In this document: piece after piece, positions 60,301-64,000 of the stretch
Layout: the number at the start of each line of letters is the position of its first letter
How positions within the stretch are numbered: position 1 is the first letter of the stretch
Assembly (NCBI RefSeq): GCF_901000735.1
Contig: NC_081546.1
Location: 20,489,586-20,553,585, forward strand
Source of the DNA: Corylus avellana
Lineage: Eukaryota > Streptophyta > Magnoliopsida > Fagales > Betulaceae
Length of the DNA: 64,000 nucleotides
Direction of reading: 5' to 3'
The notes under the pieces: generated by a model
Databases searched by the model: none
What the model saw: the letters and a program-made list of their open reading frames with translations, nothing else
What the model was told of the DNA's origin: nothing
Made by a program: the position numbers and the translations under genes

Positions 60301-63300
60301 ATTGCAAGAGCAAGGGTGGTTGAATCAAGTTCATCTTCAGTTATAACCCTGGAACCTGCTAAATCTGCCATTAAAGAAGCATTTCTGAATTGATGTCCTT
60401 CAGCAACATTTGGGGATGGTATCTACAGAGTCAGAAAGAAATATTATACATTTTTCTTCACAGGCAATAAAACCAACCCATTAAGGGCATGTAAAAACTG
60501 AAACCATGACTGGAAGGTGAGTTTGGCATGCAGGGTGAATAAATGTCATATAAGATGAAAATAGAGGCATTAATTTAGGAGGGGGGGGGGGGGGTGTGGA
60601 TGTCTCTTTACTTTTGGACATGAGAGAGAGAGAGAGAGAGAGAGAGATTGGAACATTATTATATTGTGGGACATCACACAAGCCATCATAATTTTATTCT
60701 CAAGGATTTATTTTGCAATAATATCAACTGTAATCGTTTTCAACAGTGGCTTTTGTGTGAATTGTATGCATTATACTGTGCACTATCATGAATAATTACT
60801 ATGTAATTTACACTTTATGATTATTGTAGTCATGGCTAATGAATTTCAAGAATCAAGAAAAAGACATGTCAGTCAGATGCTCTTCATTGGTCCAGTATTG
60901 CAGACAAAACCTGAGCAGCATCATAGAGTACAGACATATTCAAAAAGAAGCCTCATTGTGCATAACATCATACAATTTTTAGTATAATATGTTTGAACCT
61001 TTGAACGAGCACAATGACCAACACTTTCCCAATACTTCTTGGATACATATCTGTCCCTAATTTATTGACTTTTTAATCTCAGATGCTCAAGAGACTTGCA
61101 CTAGACACTTTGACGCATTGAAAATCTCATATAAATGTCTTCGCAACACATGAAAAAGTAGATTTACTTTTTAATACTTACGACCGTTTATGTATGTTTT
61201 TTTTGTTTATTTTCTAATCTCTTGAGTCTTCATAGGAAAAGTTGGACCTGTTTAACTATTCGTACGTCATCAAAATTTACAAGATAAAATATTAGATGAA
61301 TTAGTTCAAACTTCATACAATTTTTCTTTCCATCTAAACTTTTGGTGCAGGGTTACTAGACAAAGATATTAACCTGTCATGAAAGGCCAAATAATAAAAG
61401 CACTCTCCTACTTGATTTGTCAAATTAGATTACAAGACATTATATGGAGCTCCAAATTACCAGAATGGAAGGTTTCCCAGTGGCCAAGATCTCATAACAA
61501 GTCATAGCACCAGCTCTAGAAATGAGAAGGTCTGCGGCTGCATAAGCCAAGTCCATAGAATGCATAAACCTTCATAAAACAGGCATACATTAGACTAAAG
61601 GAGTTTAGAGGAAATAGACTGTTTATTACACATAAAGATAACCCTTTTATCTGAGCTTCATCAATTAAAACAAATAAAAAAAGAATTATAGAAGAGATAC
61701 AAATTATTGAAGTTGAATTTGAAAATATTGATGAGTAAATTATCACTATGATTCTAGAACAGGAGTGCATATAAATGCTTAAAGATCACTACAAATAAAG
61801 CAGAATATATCTAGAACTTAAATTAAACAATGAAAAGCAGCGGTGAGTGCTTCAGAATAACATGAATCTCCATCAGCATTGTTGGACTATTATTTGATTA
61901 GTTTCACTAATCTGAGTGATTTTACCACATTGATCATATTCATTGCTCTGAGCCAAAACTTATATTAAGTTTATAACATTAGAGGGGCAAACCGTATGGT
62001 GAGCAAAGCATATGGCGGGTAAAGTACAGTATTGTACAGGCATTTAGTGAGGTGGAAACGCCCACCTGAAAGCAATATGCAGGCATGAATAGGAGAGAGG
62101 ATATCAGGGTTAGGCAAAGGCCCAAGGCGAGGCAAAGTCACAGATGGATTGCCATATACAGAAATATATTACAACAGACATGCCTAAATGGTGAACTGAA
62201 ATCTCCAAAAAATGTATGTTACAAGCCAGCCCAGAAACAAAGACCTCTTTTTGATTGATGATATTAGGGGGGGGGCGGGGGGTGGTGTACATATATGAGA
62301 AATCATGCAAAGCAGCTCCTTAGCACAAAGAGATGGATACATGGAAAGATCCTAAAAAGTTTAAACAAGTTCTTGACAACAGAATAACAAAACTCACACT
62401 CCTCTGTTTATTTTGAAGTGACTTATTTCGTACATCTTAAAAGTAAAATATATCTTTTTCCCAAAGCAGCTTTCCAACTTTCTTTTCAATGATATGGAAT
62501 AATCTTTTGAAATTCATAGTTTTGCAGTTAATCTCCAATAACATCTAAAGCAATGAATATAAAAGAATCAATCTTGGTAGTTACAAGTTTCACGCTTCTT
62601 CATGGTCACGCAGAAAAAACAGATTTAATTACATCGTGTGCTTCTCACTATCTCCTTCTGGAGCAGAGTATCTTTCATCATAAAAGTGGTAACCAATGTA
62701 CCGACTTTGATTCAAACCAATAAGCCAGCAAGCAATGGCACTAGAAAAAATACTCAAAAATCTAAAAGATTTGAAAAATAAATAGACCAACAAATGGATA
62801 GCATCCCATTCATACCAGAAGACTACTTACGGCGTCAGATACAAATGCGGGTGATTTTTCACGAGGCTCTCCATCTCATTGTATGACTCCACCCCTGTCT
62901 GCCATATAATATACAATTTCTCGTTTTCCAACAGCATATAATACAAATTCAACAAAGCAATATTAATAGCATTAGCACCCAAAGACCCTCCAAGCACCAA
63001 CAAAACCTTTCCCTCCGAAACCCCCGCCTTTCCAGACTTCGGAAAGAACTTCAACCTTGCCACCGCCTTCGGCACATCCTGCCTCAACGCCAACCTCACC
63101 GGATTCCCACACACCACACATTTACTCTTCCTTGGAAAACAGTCAATGGTCGAGTTAAAGGCCACGAAAACCACGTCCGCCAAGAAAGAAAGAAGCCAAT
63201 TTGCTATCCCGGGCACCGAGTTCTGCTCTTGGATCACAAGCTTAATGCCATTCAGCGCAGCGGCGAGGCAAACTGGGAACGAGACGTACCCGCCGGTACC

Positions 63301-63869
63301 GATGACAACATGGGGATCGAACTCGCGCAGTTTTTTATGACTTTGGATCAGACTTTTGATCAAACGTATGGGGAGCAAGAGGTTTTGGAAGGAGACGAAA
63401 GGGCGGGCCAATGGCGCGGCGGGGATGGAGGCGAAGACATAGCCGGAGGAGGGGATAGCGGCGCTTTCCATGCTATTGGGTATGCCTAAGAACAGGATTT
63501 GGACGGTGGGGTTGGCGATTTTGAGCTCGTCTGCTATGGCGACCGCCGGGTATATGTGGCCACCGGTGCCGCCTGCGGCAAAAGCGACACGGAGAGTGTT
63601 AGCAGCGTCGCTTTGGGTGGTGGATATTTGCTCATTTGCTTGCTGTTTGACGGAGAGACAGCAGAGGAGCTTGGGAGACCTGCAATGGAAACAGATAGAT
63701 CAGAAACTGCCTGTGTGCCAGCGTGTGCGTGTGCGTTTATGTGTGTGAGACAGAGAGAGAGAGCTTGCCTGGGTGGGAGCGTGAGAGGTGAGAAGAAGGG
63801 AAGAGAAGGGTATAGCGGTAAAAAAGGGGGCTTTGGAGAGAGTAAGAGGTGGGAAATGGAGGTGGCCAT
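54326..63869 (-). CDS. MURG: Plastid-type MurG: UDP-N-acetylglucosamine transferase for lipid II
   Basis: Five exons encode 440 residues: 63769-63869, 62831-63679, 61461-61569, 60287-60422, 54326-54453. In bacteria MurG adds GlcNAc to lipid I to form lipid II; plant homologues of cyanobacterial origin are thought to act in plastids. The first 60 residues are Ser/Leu/Pro-rich with no acidic residue before E50, fitting a transit peptide. MurG signatures are G70-G-T-G-G-H75, G161-T-G-G-Y-V-S-F-P169, Q184-E-Q-N187, L263-G-G-S-L-G-A269, S334-R-A-G-A338 with E343, and E361-G-H-Q364. Length suits a full protein plus transit peptide. Intron 1 (63680-63768) needs a GC donor (CCAG|GCAAGC); without it the frame stops. 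Intron 4 is 5.8 kb and contains an antisense LINE. The gene appears intact. Confidence 0.92.
55179..56114 (+). pseudogene. LINE ORF1 remnant (nucleic-acid-binding protein, C-terminal part)
   Basis: One frame holds three open pieces separated by a TGA at 55434-55436 and a TAG at 55731-55733. The last piece ends in a basic, low-complexity stretch and a TGA at 56112-56114 that overlaps the ORF2 ATG at 56111-56113 (ATGA). [16 protein letters not shown]...[11 protein letters not shown] resembles the C-terminus of other plant LINE ORF1 proteins. The CCHC knuckle expected upstream is not seen. Confidence 0.65.
56111..59457 (+). pseudogene. LINE ORF2: endonuclease, reverse transcriptase, zf-RVT
   Basis: Domains in order: an apurinic-type endonuclease (SWNVRG, CLQETKI near 56210, [14 protein letters not shown] near 56539, CSDHFPI near 56761), a reverse transcriptase ([23 protein letters not shown] near 57628, [19 protein letters not shown] near 57832, [19 protein letters not shown] near 58141), and a zf-RVT region (C-x2-C...HLLLHC near 59349-59403). 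Interruptions: TAG at 56147-56149, TGA at 57155-57157, TAG at 57497-57499, TAA at 58013-58015, a frameshift near 58170-58200, TGA at 58708-58710 and TGA at 58870-58872. Confidence 0.92.
59799..60286. other. MurG intron 4 between LINE and exon 4
   Basis: Intronic sequence with no further element recognised. Confidence 0.4.
60580..60648. repeat. Poly-G run and GA microsatellite in MurG intron 3
   Basis: A G run of about 16 bases near 60580-60595 is followed by a GA microsatellite at about 60624-60648. Confidence 0.85.
61570..62830 (-). other. MurG intron 2
   Basis: A 1.26-kb intron. A G-rich tract (GGGGGGGCGGGGGGTGG, about 62268-62284) could form a G-quadruplex on the plus strand. No gene or mobile element is recognised. 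Confidence 0.5.
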
Positions 63870-64000
63870 TAAAGCTGGAGAAGAAAAGGTATTGTAAAAG
63901 CATGGACGAAGGTGGAGGGTGTAAAAAAGTTGAACTTCGAGAATTCCCCCTCAAGAGTCAGAGTCCACTCCACTGGTGGTGGGGGGTGGTGGGGAACTCA
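63870..64000 (-). promoter_or_regulatory. MurG 5' leader or proximal promoter (partial)
   Basis: Only 131 bp upstream of the start codon are in the window. It contains several in-frame-unrelated ATGs and no clear TATA box. Confidence 0.3.

Overview
The window is nuclear DNA of a flowering plant, almost certainly a core eudicot and probably a woody species. The evidence is the AT-rich background, multi-exon genes with GT-AG (and two inferred GC-AG) introns, an L1-type LINE with a plant-style zinc-knuckle end, tRNA-derived SINEs, a TRIM element with an initiator-Met primer site, and dense MITEs. Nothing bacterial is present. The sequence is a draft scaffold with six gaps of exactly 100 N and one of 424 N. 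Several inter-gap contigs repeat other parts of the window, so part of the apparent duplication may be unmerged haplotypes.

Layout. 1-3331: an array of about 0.64-kb repeat units, direct on the left of a gap and inverted on the right. 3332-4520 and, inverted, 11732-13868: the end of a retroelement open reading frame followed by promoter-like sequence with a TATA box. 5720-11601 and 13969-19781: two copies of a gene-free 5.8-kb segment carrying a TRIM, a MITE and (left copy only) a SINE. 20745-26971 (+): a RING-H2 E3 ubiquitin ligase gene. 27000-30000: repeats and a broken BAG6-like fragment. 30011-33276: an inverted copy of 47530-50797 that carries the promoter and first two exons of the hydrolase gene. 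33377-41800: orphan exons, three NAC-domain pseudogenes, two GTPase-like exon fragments and a stray hydrolase exon, arranged as related mosaics. 42534-48729 (-): a complete ten-exon alpha/beta-hydrolase gene. 48730-52070: promoter, solo LTR and foldback elements. 54326-63869 (-): a complete five-exon plastid-type MurG gene whose last intron holds a decayed, antisense LINE of about 4.7 kb.

The three intact genes (RING-H2 ligase, UCP031088-type hydrolase, MurG) stand in the same order that I recall for Arabidopsis At1g73760-At1g73750-At1g73740, which suggests conserved microsynteny. I see no shared pathway. MurG and the hydrolase both look plastid-directed or plausibly so; the RING ligase carries a basic, nuclear-type stretch. 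I found no convincing new defence or regulatory system. The most informative structures are the nested and tail-only retroelement insertions, the gene-fragment mosaics and the contig duplications.
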